DNA of 64,000 nt, taken from Parafrankia sp041008525. GTDB taxonomy: Bacteria; Actinomycetota; Actinomycetes; Frankiales; Frankiaceae. The notes beneath the pieces were generated by a model. That model ran no database searches. It saw only the letters and a list, made by a program, of their open reading frames with translations, and was not told the origin of the DNA. The position numbers and the translations under genes were made by a program. The stretch is from contig NZ_JBFLUG010000019.1 of NCBI RefSeq assembly GCF_041008525.1, positions 22,175 to 86,174 of the forward strand. The letters are read 5' to 3'. Below are positions 1-9,262 of this stretch, in pieces (the first letter of the stretch is position 1; every line of letters begins with the position of its first letter).

Positions 1-1002
1 CAGCAGCGCCGCCACGCAGACACGGGCGACGATCGCCAGCAGCCCGATGGAACCACCGCCGTCCGCGCTGTCCGCACCGGGTGCGCCGGCGGCGGGTGTG
101 CTCTGGTTCAGGGTCGCCCGGGTCGCGAGCAGCGCGGTGGCGTCCGCGTCGACCCAGCAGGTGGAGTCGGCCACCTCGCGCCGGCTGCGGGTGAACGCCT
201 CCGCCGCGTGCCGGCCCAGTGGGCTGAGCGGCACCACGTCATGGTCATCCGCGCTGGCCGTGCTGGCCGGGCCGACCGGGCTGGGGAGCGGGACGCCGGA
301 CGGCGCGGCCGGCCCGGCCAGCACGGGCGGCGCCGATGCCGCGGCGCGGGCGGTGATGACCGCGGCCTCGACGTCGCGGCGGCGGATCAGGCCGTCCGGC
401 CCGCTGCCGGCGAGCGAACGCAGGTCGACGCCGTTGTCCCGGGCCAGGCGGCGGACCAGCGGTGAGACCACCCTGACGATCCCGTCCACCCGCCTGGTCG
501 CCGGTTCGGTCACCGGCTGCGCGGCTGGTGCCGGGTGCGGGACTGGTGCCGACCGTGGAGCCGGTGCCGGCCGTGGAGCCGGTGCCGGCCCGGGGGCTGG
601 CGCTGGCTGCGGGGCGAGGCCGGTCCGGGCCCGCCGGCCGGTGCGGGCGGGCTGCTCGCGGGTGCCGTAGCCGACGAGAACGCTGCCGGACCCGCCCGCC
701 CCGTCCTGCGACCCGCGCGCGGGCCCGCCGGCCAGCCTGTCGGACGGCTCACCCGCGGACCCGACCGCGACGGTGATCAGCGGCCTGCCGACCTGTAGCT
801 CGGTGCCGGCCGGGCCGGCCAGGGAGGTGACGACGCCGGCATGCGGGCAGGGAACCTCGACGACCGCCTTGGCGGTCTCGACCTCCGCCACCGGCTGGTC
901 GACCTCGATGACGTCCCCGACCTCGACCAGCCAGTGGACGATCTCGGCCGAGGTCAGCCCCTCGCCGAGGTCGGGCAGGGCGAATACGTGTACCGCGGCC
1001 AC
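1..1002 (-). CDS. 2-oxoacid dehydrogenase E2 (dihydrolipoamide acyltransferase), C-terminus cut by window edge
   Basis: E2 core of a 2-oxoacid dehydrogenase complex, most likely the branched-chain one. It starts with GTG at 1002, four bases after the E1 beta stop, and stays open for 334 codons to the window edge. I read an N-terminal lipoyl domain with the lipoylation motif ETAKAVVEV near residue 43. A long Ala-Pro linker follows (about 490-640). Next is an E3/E1-binding domain (SPLVRRLARDNGVDL), then the beginning of the CoA-dependent acyltransferase domain (VDADATALLATR). The catalytic HxxxDG end lies outside the window. The branched-chain assignment is inferred from the gene order E1 alpha, E1 beta, E2; a pyruvate or acetoin substrate cannot be excluded. 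Confidence 0.85.
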   Translation of the reverse strand, partial: MAAVHVFALPDLGEGLTSAEIVHWLVEVGDVIEVDQPVAEVETAKAVVEVPCPHAGVVTSLAGPAGTELQVGRPLITVAVGSAGEPSDRLAGGPARGSQDGAGGSGSVLVGYGTREQPARTGRRARTGLAPQPAPAPGPAPAPRPAPAPRSAPVPHPAPAAQPVTEPATRRVDGIVRVVSPLVRRLARDNGVDLRSLAGSGPDGLIRRRDVEAAVITARAAASAPPVLAGPAAPSGVPLPSPVGPASTASADDHDVVPLSPLGRHAAEAFTRSRREVADSTCWVDADATALLATRATLNQSTPAAGAPGADSADGGGSIGLLAIVARVCVAALL

Positions 1003-1006
1003 GGGT

Positions 1007-2173
1007 TCACTGCTCCCACTGGAGTCGGGCGACGGCATCGAGGATCCGGTCGACGCTGGGCAGGTAGTGGTGCTCGAGCAGCGGCGGCGGATACGGGATG
1101 TCGAAGCCCGTCACCCGCAGCACCGGCGCGGCGAGGTGGTGGAAGCACCGCTCGGTGACCCGGGCGGCGATCTCCGCGCCGACGCCGCCGAACCCGGCCG
1201 CCTCGTGGACGACCACGGCCCGTCCGGTGGCCCGTACCGCCGCGCACACCGTCTCGTCGTCGAACGGCACGAGTGAGCGCAGGTCGACGACGGCCAGGTC
1301 CCAGCCCTCGGCCGCGGCGGCGTCGGCGGCCTGCAGGCAGACCGGCAGCGAGGGGCCGTAGGTGATCAGCGTGGCCGCGGTGCCGTGCCGGCGCGTCACG
1401 GCGCGGCCGATGGGCGGCACCGCGCTCGGGGTGAACTCCTCGCTGGACCAGTACAGGCGCTTCGGCTCGAGGAAGACCACCGGGTCGTCCGAGGCGATCG
1501 CGGCGCGCAGCAGCCCGTAGCAGTCGGCGACCGTCGCCGGGGTGACCACGTGCAGACCTGGCGTGTGGGCGTAGTACGCCTCGCTGGAGTCGCTGTGGTG
1601 CTCGACCCCGCCGATCCCGCCGCCGTAGGGGACCCGGATGGTGATCGGGAGCGGGACCCGGCCGGCCGTGCGGTTGCGCATCTTCGCCACGTGCGACGCG
1701 AGCTGCTCGAAGGCCGGATAGGCGAAGGCGTCGAACTGCATCTCCACGACGGGCCGCAGCCCGTACATGGCCATGCCGACGGCGGTGCCGAGGATGCCGG
1801 CCTCCGCCAGCGGGGTGTCCAGGCAGCGGTGCGCCCCGAACTCGGCGGCGAGCCCGTCGGTGACCCGGAAGACGCCGCCGAGCGTCCCGACGTCCTCACC
1901 GAGGACGTGGACGTCCGGGTCCTCGCGCAGTGCGTCGCGCAGCGCGGTGTTGAGCGCCCGCACCATGGTCGTGCTGGTGCTGGTGCTGGTGCTGGTGCTG
2001 GCGCTGCCGCGGGAGCGCCCGCCGGGCCGGCCGAGCGCCCCGGCGGGCACCGCGGGCCTGGTGGCCGCGCCGGGCCCGGCCCCGGCGGCCTCCGTGGTGG
2101 TGGTGGTGGTGGCGACCGCCGGGACACTCGCGGTCGTGCCGATCGTGGGGGGGATGCTGGTCGCGTTGCTCAT
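1007..2173 (-). CDS. 2-oxoacid dehydrogenase E1 component, beta subunit
   Basis: Transketolase-like beta subunit that forms the ThDP-dependent E1 decarboxylase with the alpha subunit. The conserved part starts at MVRALNTALRDAL and continues with LGEDVGTLGGVFRVT, the usual beginning of these subunits, ending in RLQWEQ. The 388-aa frame begins with ATG at 2173, overlapping the E1 alpha stop (ATGA), which supports coupling. However, the first ~69 residues are low-complexity (Thr, Ala, Pro and a Ser-Thr run from a 6-bp repeat). ATG at 1966, giving about 319 aa and a family-typical length, is therefore a credible alternative start. Confidence 0.9.
   Translation of the reverse strand: MSNATSIPPTIGTTASVPAVATTTTTTEAAGAGPGAATRPAVPAGALGRPGGRSRGSASTSTSTSTSTTMVRALNTALRDALREDPDVHVLGEDVGTLGGVFRVTDGLAAEFGAHRCLDTPLAEAGILGTAVGMAMYGLRPVVEMQFDAFAYPAFEQLASHVAKMRNRTAGRVPLPITIRVPYGGGIGGVEHHSDSSEAYYAHTPGLHVVTPATVADCYGLLRAAIASDDPVVFLEPKRLYWSSEEFTPSAVPPIGRAVTRRHGTAATLITYGPSLPVCLQAADAAAAEGWDLAVVDLRSLVPFDDETVCAAVRATGRAVVVHEAAGFGGVGAEIAARVTERCFHHLAAPVLRVTGFDIPYPPPLLEHHYLPSVDRILDAVARLQWEQ
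1971..2006. repeat. 6-bp tandem repeat (GTGCTG x5 plus one variant) inside E1 beta
   Basis: Five perfect GTGCTG units at 1971-2000 are followed by GCGCTG. Read on the minus strand in the E1 beta frame they encode a Ser-Thr run in the non-conserved N-terminal extension. Such a run can change copy number without breaking the frame. Confidence 0.8.
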
Positions 2174-3420
2174 GACAGGTCACTCCGGGTGCGGGGGCCC
2201 GCCGCGGGCTCCGCGGCGTCGAGATCGCCGTCGAGGTCGCCGTCGAGGTCGGCGTCGAGGTCGGCGTCGAGGTCGGCGTCGAGGCGGGCGGCGAGCTCGG
2301 CCGCCTGCTCGCGGAGCTGGCTGGTCGGCTCGGCGTAGACGTGGGCGAACAGCGTGCGCGGGTCGGGAGCGGGTGCCTGCGCGGCCTGGGCGACCTGGGC
2401 GCGCATCCGGGCGGCGAACTCCTCGGCGGCCCGGGTGACCGTCGCGACGCCGGTGTCGTCCAGCTGCCCGGTCTCGCGCAGGTGCTGTTCCAGGCGGGTG
2501 ACCGGGTCGTGCGCCCGCCAGGCGTCGACCTCCCCCTGGGACCGGTAGCGGGTCGCGTCGTCGGCGCTGGTGTGCGCGTCCAGCCGGTAGGTGATCGCCT
2601 CGACGAGCACCGGGCCGTGGCCGGCCCGGGCGTGCTCGACCGCCTCGCTGAGCACGGCGTGGACCGCGGGCGCGTCGTTGCCGTCGACAAGACGTCCGGT
2701 GACGCCGTAGCCGACCGCCTTGTGCGCCAGGGTCGGCGCCGCGGTCTGCCGCGACAGCGGCACCGAGATCGCGTAGCCGTTGTTCTGCACCAGGAACACC
2801 ACCGGCGCCCGCAGCACCCCGGCGAACGTCAGGGCCTCGTGGAAGTCACCCTCGCTGGTGCCGCCGTCGCCGACCAGCGCGAGAGCGACCACCTCCCGGT
2901 CCGCCGCCGGATCGGCGGCCGCGCGCAGCCGGGCGGCGTGGGCCAGACCGACGGCATGGCAGGCCTGCGTGGCGAGCGGGGTCGACAGCGGCGCCGTCCG
3001 GGTCAGGCGTGAGTCGTAGCCGCAGTGCGTGTGACCGCGCATCAGTGCGAGGACGTCCATCGGTGGCACGCCGCGCGCCGTCACGGCCAGGGTGTCGCGG
3101 TAGCTGGGGAACAGCCAGTCCGTCTCCCGCAGCACCATCGCCGCGGCGATCTGGCAGGCCTCCTGGCCGGTGGACGCCGGGTAGACCGCGAGGCTGCCCT
3201 GGCGGGCCAGGGTCGTGGCCTGCTGGTTGAAGCGGCGGCCGAGGACCAGGCGGCGGTACAGCTCGCGAAGCAGACCCGGGTCGACCTCGCCGGCAGCGTC
3301 CGTGCCGAGAACCCGCACCGGCTCGGGGTCGGGGAGCAGCGGCGCGGGGTCGCGCCGCGGGCCGTGGGAGCTCGGCGGGCCCGTCTGGCCGGGCGCGGCG
3401 CTGGCGTCGAGGATCGTCAT
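2170..3420 (-). CDS. 2-oxoacid dehydrogenase E1 component, alpha subunit
   Basis: ThDP-dependent decarboxylase alpha subunit, first gene of the operon. The start is ATG at 3420, preceded by GAAGGTGG; the frame is open further upstream to 3585, but nothing there looks conserved. The product is about 416 aa. Family features are YPASTGQEACQ, RGHTHCGYDS and the ThDP/Mg motif GDGGTSEGDFHEAL followed by QNNGYAISVP near residues 180-215. The last ~25 residues are an unusual Leu-Asp-Ala-Asp repeat encoded by 12-bp tandem units. Branched-chain oxoacid is the most likely substrate class, from overall similarity and gene order. Confidence 0.9.
   Translation of the reverse strand: MTILDASAAPGQTGPPSSHGPRRDPAPLLPDPEPVRVLGTDAAGEVDPGLLRELYRRLVLGRRFNQQATTLARQGSLAVYPASTGQEACQIAAAMVLRETDWLFPSYRDTLAVTARGVPPMDVLALMRGHTHCGYDSRLTRTAPLSTPLATQACHAVGLAHAARLRAAADPAADREVVALALVGDGGTSEGDFHEALTFAGVLRAPVVFLVQNNGYAISVPLSRQTAAPTLAHKAVGYGVTGRLVDGNDAPAVHAVLSEAVEHARAGHGPVLVEAITYRLDAHTSADDATRYRSQGEVDAWRAHDPVTRLEQHLRETGQLDDTGVATVTRAAEEFAARMRAQVAQAAQAPAPDPRTLFAHVYAEPTSQLREQAAELAARLDADLDADLDADLDGDLDGDLDAAEPAAGPRTRSDLS
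2230..2289. repeat. 12-bp tandem repeat, 5 units, in the E1 alpha 3' end
   Basis: Five units of GTCGAGGTCGGC (first and last slightly changed) encode the acidic Asp-Leu-Asp-Ala tail of E1 alpha. The unit length is a multiple of three, so copy-number changes keep the frame. Confidence 0.8.
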
Positions 3421-4670
3421 AGTCCACCTTCGGCGGTTGGTGGCGGAGTGCGGTCTGCGGTGCCGGGGCTGGCGACGGGGCCGCGCCCGGCGCGGTCGGG
3501 CGTGCTGCCCGCGCGACGTCCGCCGTTCAGGAAACGAGCTGCGGTGAGCGGTGGCCGGGCCCGGCCTGTTTCGGCTCGCCGGCACGCCCTGCCCGGGCGA
3601 TCTCCGTGATCACGATCCTTCTCCGCTCAGCTTCTCGGCACCGGCTGGACCTCCGCGGCGTCCCGTAACCCGAACCCTGTCGGTCACGGCACTAGCCGGC
3701 CGCTGCTCACCGATTTTCCGCCTCGGGTGAGTGGCTGGATCGTGTTCAGAATCACCCCGGGGACTCGTCCGGGGGTTACCCGCCCCCGCCGGCCGGTGCG
3801 TGAGAAAGGGGAAGAAAGTCTTGTCGACGTGCCGATGGTGTTACCGGGTCGTGCCGGGTATGCGTTCCCGGGAATGTCGCCCCGGTCTGTGTGGCGAGGC
3901 CGAAGCGTCGGATCGCCGGCGCTGTCGCTGCTGGTCAGAGGCATGATCGTGAAGATTCTGTCGGTCGGGGCAGGGCCGGAAAGGCGCAGAACGGTGTACT
4001 GGTGCCGCCGGGGATCGTTGTCGGTCGCCGCGGTCTGACGGTGGGCGGAGTGGGCGCCGGGAAATCCGGGTGGTGGTACTCGAAAGGACGTTCTCCGTGG
4101 CTGTGACAAGGGTCTCCGGGGTGCCCGCCGAAGGTGCCTTCGGGTGCTGTCGGCTAGCCGTCCAGGTCGGGTCGGACCCTTTGCGAAGGCCCCGCCTCGG
4201 GCCCGTCCGCGATTTACCGTTGTCATGGTGCGGGGCGTTTCCCGCACGCCCGGAGCTCGGGTACGGAATCGCGGGTACAGCATTCCGGGTGCCCGTATCC
4301 CGGGCGTCGGGCGCGGGTCGTTGGGCCGCCGGGTCGTCGGGCCGCGAGGTCATCGGACCACCGGGTCGATGGTCCCTCGCGGGAGCGCACCTTGGTGCCG
4401 GTGGCCCAGTTGTACGGTTGTCATGAGAAAACGCGCTGTATCCGCAGGCTGTTGGTTCTGACTGCTGCCGGTGATCAACCTCTTGCTGTGCGTCCCAGAT
4501 GCCGGACACGAGACCTCCGCCACAACCCCGGATGTCGTGTCAGCAACGGGCAGTAATTGATGCATGGGTATAGGTTCCTTTTGCGCACAGATGCGCCGAT
4601 TTGCCAGGGCTGACGACCGGACGGTCCAGACCTGTACCCACTGCCCGCGGACGGGCGGGGGGAGCGTCTG
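3421..4670. other. 1.25-kb intergenic region without a convincing gene
   Basis: Lies between the divergent E1 alpha gene (minus) and the WS/DGAT gene (plus). Open frames here have no recognisable domain and no consistent coding pattern. Parts (3940-4080 and 4430-4600) are less G+C rich than the surroundings and probably hold the promoters. Short repeated GGGTCG-type words occur at 4317-4373. No RNA gene recognised. Confidence 0.6.
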
Positions 4671-6263
4671 ATGGCTCTGCTCGGCGCGATCAGAAAGACC
4701 GACTACACGCCGGCGCACGTGCGCCCGCTGACCCCGGGAGACCGGGCCTATCTCGCCTTCGTCCAGCGCAACCCCGGTGAGCACCAGGACATCGGCGCGC
4801 TGCTGTTCTTCGACGGCCCGCAGCTCGACCTCGCCGAGCTGCGCGCGCACGTCGCCGAGCGGCTGCGCGCCCCGGAGGCGCGGACGCTCACCGACCGACT
4901 CGACACCGTGACGATCTGGTCGCCTGAGCGGGGGGCGTCGGCGCGCGAGACCCGCTGGGTCTCCGACCCGAACATCGACCTCACCGACCATGTCGTCGCG
5001 ATCGACCTGCCCCCGGCCGGAGACCTGACCGCGGACGGTCCGGTGGCCGGTGGGGAAGGCGCCGGTGCCGGGGCGGGCATCGGCGCCCACGGGGGTGTCG
5101 ACGACGCCCGCCTGCGGGCCGCCGTCGACAGCATCGCCAGCCGGCCGATCGACCTGACCCGGCCGCCGTGGATGCTGTACCTCCTGCGTGACCCCAGCCC
5201 GGGCGCGACGGGCACGGCGCTGGTGTACCGCTCCAGCCACGTCCAGCAGGACGGGATGGCCATGTACAGGGCCATGCACCTGCTGTTCGGGGAGGGCGAC
5301 ACGGTCGATCTCGGCCTGCCGGCGACGATTCGCCGCCCCCGGCCGGCCGAGTACGCCAAGTTCGTCGGCCGCGGGATCAACTGCCTGCTGCCGACCCGGC
5401 GGCTTCGCGGGTGGGCCGGGCCGCCCACCGGGCCGGCCCGGCACAACTGGGTCACCGTCGAGCTGGGCACCCTGCGCTCGATCGCCCGCCAGCACGGCGT
5501 CACCGTGAACGACATCTATCTCGCCGCGCTCGCCGGTGCGCTGCGGGCCTGGTCACCGGCGGACTGGAGGCGCGGCACCCGTCCCGTCCACGCGCTGATG
5601 CCGGTGAGCATCCGCTCCGCGGCCGAGCAGGACGTCCTGTCGAACTACAACACGGGCGGGCGGGTGCCGCTGCACTGCGGTGAACCCGACCCGGCCCGGC
5701 GGCTGGCCCGCATCGCCGCGGCCACCACCCGGATGAAGCAGGGCGGCCTGGGCCTGGTGGAACGGCGCCACTTCCCGGCGATGGCCCGGTTCGCCTCCCA
5801 GCGCATGCTCGCCGGCGTCGGGAGCTACCCGGCGCAGATCAGCAAGATGGCGCTGGTGGCGACCAACGCCCGGTCGATCCGCGGCCCGCTGTCCGTCGCC
5901 GGCCGCCGGATGACGGGGCTGATCGGCACCGGGCCGCTGCTGGTCGGGCGCCAGCACCTGGCCGTTGCCATGTTCGGCATCGACGACCAGGTCGGCGTCA
6001 TGTTCGTCGCCAGCGAGAGCGTGCCGGGCCACGAGCGGCTCGCCCAGCTCTGGCTGGACGAGCTCGACGCCCTGCGCGCCTGCGCCCCCCGGCAGCGGGT
6101 CACCGTTCCGGCCCAGCGGCTGCCCGCGGCGGCCGCCGCCGTGACGGCGATGATGACCGGCACCGTGACCGGGGCGGTGACCGGCGTCGTGACGAACGAG
6201 GTCGGTGGTCGGCTCCGGCCCTGGCGCCGCCGCACGCCGGCGCCGGCCGGCTCCACCGTCTGA
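4671..6263 (+). CDS. Wax ester synthase/diacylglycerol acyltransferase (WS/DGAT) family protein
   Basis: A 530-aa acyltransferase that would esterify an alcohol or diacylglycerol with acyl-CoA for storage lipid. The start is ATG at 4671, eight bases after GGGGGGAG. The N-terminus (LTPGDRAYLAF) and the NYNTGG segment are typical. The active-site motif reads SHVQQDG, so the first His of canonical HHxxxDG is Ser while the second His and the DG are kept. The C-terminus is a hydrophobic, Thr-rich tail rather than the usual end. Some actinobacterial paralogues are weakly active, so activity is uncertain. Confidence 0.85.
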   Translation: MALLGAIRKTDYTPAHVRPLTPGDRAYLAFVQRNPGEHQDIGALLFFDGPQLDLAELRAHVAERLRAPEARTLTDRLDTVTIWSPERGASARETRWVSDPNIDLTDHVVAIDLPPAGDLTADGPVAGGEGAGAGAGIGAHGGVDDARLRAAVDSIASRPIDLTRPPWMLYLLRDPSPGATGTALVYRSSHVQQDGMAMYRAMHLLFGEGDTVDLGLPATIRRPRPAEYAKFVGRGINCLLPTRRLRGWAGPPTGPARHNWVTVELGTLRSIARQHGVTVNDIYLAALAGALRAWSPADWRRGTRPVHALMPVSIRSAAEQDVLSNYNTGGRVPLHCGEPDPARRLARIAAATTRMKQGGLGLVERRHFPAMARFASQRMLAGVGSYPAQISKMALVATNARSIRGPLSVAGRRMTGLIGTGPLLVGRQHLAVAMFGIDDQVGVMFVASESVPGHERLAQLWLDELDALRACAPRQRVTVPAQRLPAAAAAVTAMMTGTVTGAVTGVVTNEVGGRLRPWRRRTPAPAGSTV

Positions 6264-6311
6264 CGGCTCCACCGTCTGACGGCTCCACCGTCTGACGGTT
6301 TCACCGCTGAC
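6249..6311. repeat. 16-bp tandem repeat across the WS/DGAT stop codon
   Basis: GGCTCCACCGTCTGAC occurs three times exactly (6249-6264, 6265-6280, 6281-6296) and once degenerate (6297-6311). Each unit carries an in-phase-looking Ser-Thr-Val-stop, so the true stop has been duplicated downstream. Confidence 0.9.
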
Positions 6312-6483
6312 GGTCGCCCCCGGCCGACGTCCGGTGTGTGACGTCGGCCGGGGCGGCGGCTGGGCGGTCCCCGCCGGTGCCCGGGCAGCTGGTTCTCGCG
6401 GCGCCCGGGCACCGGCGGTCGCGGACTGGTTCGCTGGGGGAGGCGCCGCCCGCGCCGTGTCCGCCTGAGGAGGGACTGCCCGC

Positions 6484-6936
6484 ATGCCCCAGTTCGATGA
6501 TCATCTGTGGATGGTGCGGGCGATCGACCTCGCCCGCCGCTGCCCGCCCGCGACCGGCGCCTACTCGGTGGGCGCCGTCATCGTCGGGGCGGACGGCGAG
6601 GAGATCGCCTCCGGGTACTCCCGGGAGGTGGACGACGCGGTGCACGCGGAGGAGTCGGCGCTGGCGAAGATCACCCCCGACGATTCCCGGCTCGCCACGG
6701 CGACGATCTACAGCACGCTGGAGCCCTGCTCCCAGCGGAAGTCCCGGCCGCGCACCTGCACCCAGCTGATCCTGGCGGCGGGGATACCGCGGGTGGTGAT
6801 CGCCTGGCGCGAGCCCAGCCTGTTCGTCGCCGACTGCCAGGGCGTCGAGCTGCTCAGTGCCGCCGGGGTCACCGTCGTGGAGCTCCCCGACCTCGCCGAG
6901 CAGGCCCGCGCCGTCAACGCCCACCTCTCCGTCTGA
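6484..6936 (+). CDS. Cytidine/deoxycytidylate deaminase-like protein (RibD-type deaminase domain)
   Basis: 150-aa zinc deaminase. The zinc/catalytic signature is present: VHAEESAL (HxE) and, about 40 residues later, LEPCSQRKSRPRTC (PCx8C, the spacing seen in RibD deaminase domains). ATG at 6484 is preceded by GAGGAGGGA. The reductase half of RibD is absent, so this is a stand-alone deaminase. Its substrate (a pyrimidine or a modified base) cannot be told from sequence. Confidence 0.8.
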   Translation: MPQFDDHLWMVRAIDLARRCPPATGAYSVGAVIVGADGEEIASGYSREVDDAVHAEESALAKITPDDSRLATATIYSTLEPCSQRKSRPRTCTQLILAAGIPRVVIAWREPSLFVADCQGVELLSAAGVTVVELPDLAEQARAVNAHLSV

Positions 6937-7010
6937 GTCGTCGGCCGCATCCGGGGAACCTAGCGTCAGGAGGGGACGGGCCCGGCACCTGACTTCCGAG
7001 GGGGACGATC

Positions 7011-7850
7011 GTGGCGACAGTGACGACGAAGGACGGCACCGAGATCTACGTCAGGGACTGGGGCGAGGGGCGTCCCGTGGTCCTCAGCCACGGCTGGCCG
7101 CTCAATGCCGACAGCTGGGAGGCGCAGGCGTTCTTCCTCGCCGCGCACGGCTACCGCGTCATCGCGCACGACCGCCGCGGCCACGGGCGTTCCTCGCAGC
7201 CCTGGACCGGCAACGACATGGACACGTTCGCCGACGACCTCGCCACCCTGATCGACCATCTGGACCTGCACGACGTCACGCTGGTCGGCTTCTCGATGGG
7301 CGGCGGCGAGGTGGCCCGGTACGTCGGCCGGCACGGGACGTTCCGGCTCGCCCAGCTGGCGCTGGTCTCCGCGGTGCCGCCGTTCATGCTCAGGACGGAC
7401 GACAACCCGGACGGTGTTCCACCCGAGGTCTTCGAAGGCCTGCGGGCGAGCATTCTCGCCGACCGGTCGCAGACCTACCGCGATCTGGCCGACAGCCCGT
7501 TCTTCGGTGCCAACCGCGCGGGCAGCGAGGTCTCCCAGGGCGTGCGCGACTCGTTCTGGGCGCAGGGCGTCCAGTCGAGTCTGCGCAGCACGGTCGAGTG
7601 CATCGAGGCGTTCTCGGCCACCGACTTCCGGCCGGATCTCGCCGCCTTCGACCGGCCGACGCTCGTCGTGCACGGGGACGACGACCAGATCGTCCCGTTC
7701 GAGGTCGGCGGGAAGCGCACCGCCGACCTCGTCAAGGACGCCACGCTCAAGGTCTACGAGGGCGCGCCGCACGGGCTTCTCGCCACGCACCGCGACCGGC
7801 TGAACCAGGACCTGCTGGACTTCCTCACCACCGGCCCCCGGCGGGCGTGA
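7011..7850 (+). CDS. Alpha/beta hydrolase, non-heme chloroperoxidase/esterase type
   Basis: 279-aa alpha/beta hydrolase starting with GTG at 7011 after GAGGGGGACG. The oxyanion segment is LSHGWPLNADSW, the nucleophile elbow GFSMGGGEVARY, the acid HGDDDQIVPF and the base His GAPHGLLATH. This combination matches the cofactor-free haloperoxidase/arylesterase branch. The chloroperoxidase name reflects family annotation only; the physiological reaction is probably ester hydrolysis or perhydrolysis. Confidence 0.85.
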   Translation: MATVTTKDGTEIYVRDWGEGRPVVLSHGWPLNADSWEAQAFFLAAHGYRVIAHDRRGHGRSSQPWTGNDMDTFADDLATLIDHLDLHDVTLVGFSMGGGEVARYVGRHGTFRLAQLALVSAVPPFMLRTDDNPDGVPPEVFEGLRASILADRSQTYRDLADSPFFGANRAGSEVSQGVRDSFWAQGVQSSLRSTVECIEAFSATDFRPDLAAFDRPTLVVHGDDDQIVPFEVGGKRTADLVKDATLKVYEGAPHGLLATHRDRLNQDLLDFLTTGPRRA

Positions 7851-7944
7851 CCCGCCGCCAGGAGCACCGGCGGCACAGACAGCACCGGCCGGGAGGCGGC
7901 CGACGCGGCGGCCGGCTCGCAGCCGTCCGCCGCCGCGACGTCGT

Positions 7945-9111
7945 CTAGTACGACTTCGGCAGGCCGAGTACGTGCTGCGAGACGTAGTTCAGGACCATTT
8001 CCTGGCTGACCGGGGCCAGCCGCATGATCCGCGACTCGCGGAAGTAGCGCTCCACGTGGTACTCACGGGCGTAGCCCATGCCGCCGTGGGTCTGGATGGC
8101 CTGGTCGGCGGCCTGGAAACCAGCCTCGGCGCACAGCCACTTCGCCGAGTTCGCCTGCTGGCCGCAGGGCAGGCCCTGGTCGTAGCGCCAGGCGGCCTGG
8201 CGGGCCATCAGCTCGGCGGCGTCCAGCCGGATCTGGGCCTCGGCCAGCGGGAAGGCGACGCCCTGGTTCTTGCCGATCGGGCGGCCGAACACCACCCGCT
8301 CCTTGGCGTAGCGGGTCGCCTTCTCCAGCGCCGCCCGCCCGATGCCGAGCGCCTCGTGGGCGAGCAGGATGCGCTCCGGGTTGAGCCCGTCCAGCAGGTA
8401 CTTGAAGCCCTTGCCCTCCTCGCCGATCCGCGCCGACTCGGGAACGAACAGGTTGTCGATGAAGACCTCGTAGGAGGAGACCGCGTTGCGGCCCATCTTC
8501 GGGATGGCGCGCAGGTCGATCTTCTCGCGGTCGATGTCGATGAGGAACAGGGTCATCCCGTCGGTGGAGCGGGTGACGTCCTCACGCTTCGTCGTGCGGG
8601 TGATGAGGATCATCTTCTGCGAGTCGCCGGCCTTGGTGATCCAGACCTTCCGGCCGTTGATCACATAGCCGCCGTCGACCTTCTCGGCGAAGGTCGTGAT
8701 GCTGGTGGTGTCGGTGCCGGCGTTCGGCTCGGTGACGCCGAAGCACACGTGCAGCGACCCGTCCGCCGCGCTCGGCAGGATCTCCTTCTGCAGGTCCGCG
8801 CTGCCGTGCTTGACGATCGTGTTCAGGCCGAAGATCGTCAGGTGCATCGTGCTGCACCCGTTCATGCCGGCGCCGGACGCCGCGATCTCCTCCAGCAGCA
8901 GCGCCGCCTCGGTGATGCCCAGCCCGCCGCCGCCGAACTCGGTGGGGATCGCGATGCCGAGCCACCCGCCCTCGGCGAACGCGTTGTAGAACTCCCAGGG
9001 GAACTCGACCTTCTGGTCCTTCTCCGCCCAGTAGTCGTCCCCGAAGCTGCGGGCGAGTTCGCGCGCCCCGGCCCGGAGCTGCTCCTGATCCGGAGTGAGT
9101 TCGAAGTGCAT
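7945..9111 (-). CDS. Acyl-CoA dehydrogenase
   Basis: 388-aa FAD-dependent acyl-CoA dehydrogenase. Start ATG at 9111 (MHFELTPDQEQL), preceded by GGAAGG; the frame extends to 9168 without conservation. Visible family motifs are CFGVTEPNAGTDT (FAD and substrate binding), VWITKAGDS, EGKGFKYLLDGLNPERI and IQTHGGMGYAREYHVERYF at the C-terminus. The catalytic-base position was not assigned with certainty. Transcribed apart from its neighbours, with a promoter-like segment at 9216-9245. Confidence 0.92.
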   Translation of the reverse strand: MHFELTPDQEQLRAGARELARSFGDDYWAEKDQKVEFPWEFYNAFAEGGWLGIAIPTEFGGGGLGITEAALLLEEIAASGAGMNGCSTMHLTIFGLNTIVKHGSADLQKEILPSAADGSLHVCFGVTEPNAGTDTTSITTFAEKVDGGYVINGRKVWITKAGDSQKMILITRTTKREDVTRSTDGMTLFLIDIDREKIDLRAIPKMGRNAVSSYEVFIDNLFVPESARIGEEGKGFKYLLDGLNPERILLAHEALGIGRAALEKATRYAKERVVFGRPIGKNQGVAFPLAEAQIRLDAAELMARQAAWRYDQGLPCGQQANSAKWLCAEAGFQAADQAIQTHGGMGYAREYHVERYFRESRIMRLAPVSQEMVLNYVSQHVLGLPKSY

Positions 9112-9215
9112 CAGTCGACCTTCCGCTGGACGAGGTGGGCGGGGCGGCGGCGAAGCGGCCGCCCCCACACGATCCCGCGTAAGACGGGACCACGCATCTG
9201 ATTCGCCGCAGACGA

Positions 9216-9245
9216 GTATTACACTCCGTAGTTTTCAGGTTGCCA
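9216..9245 (-). promoter_or_regulatory. Putative promoter of the acyl-CoA dehydrogenase gene
   Basis: On the minus strand, TGGCAA (9245-9240), an 18-base spacer and TAATAC (9221-9216). The -10 is good and the -35 weak. The -10 sits inside a GAGT-N5-ACTC inverted repeat that could be a repressor site. Confidence 0.4.
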
Positions 9246-9262
9246 GGATCGCCCGTCGGGGG

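Noticed and set aside
47..670. Plus-strand open frame opposite the E2 gene
   Set aside because: Low-complexity shadow; the minus-strand frame encodes clear lipoyl and E3-binding domains.
3684..4509. Open frames in the 3.4-4.7 kb gap
   Set aside because: Arg/Pro-rich translations without domains, overlapping on both strands; typical of high-G+C non-coding DNA.
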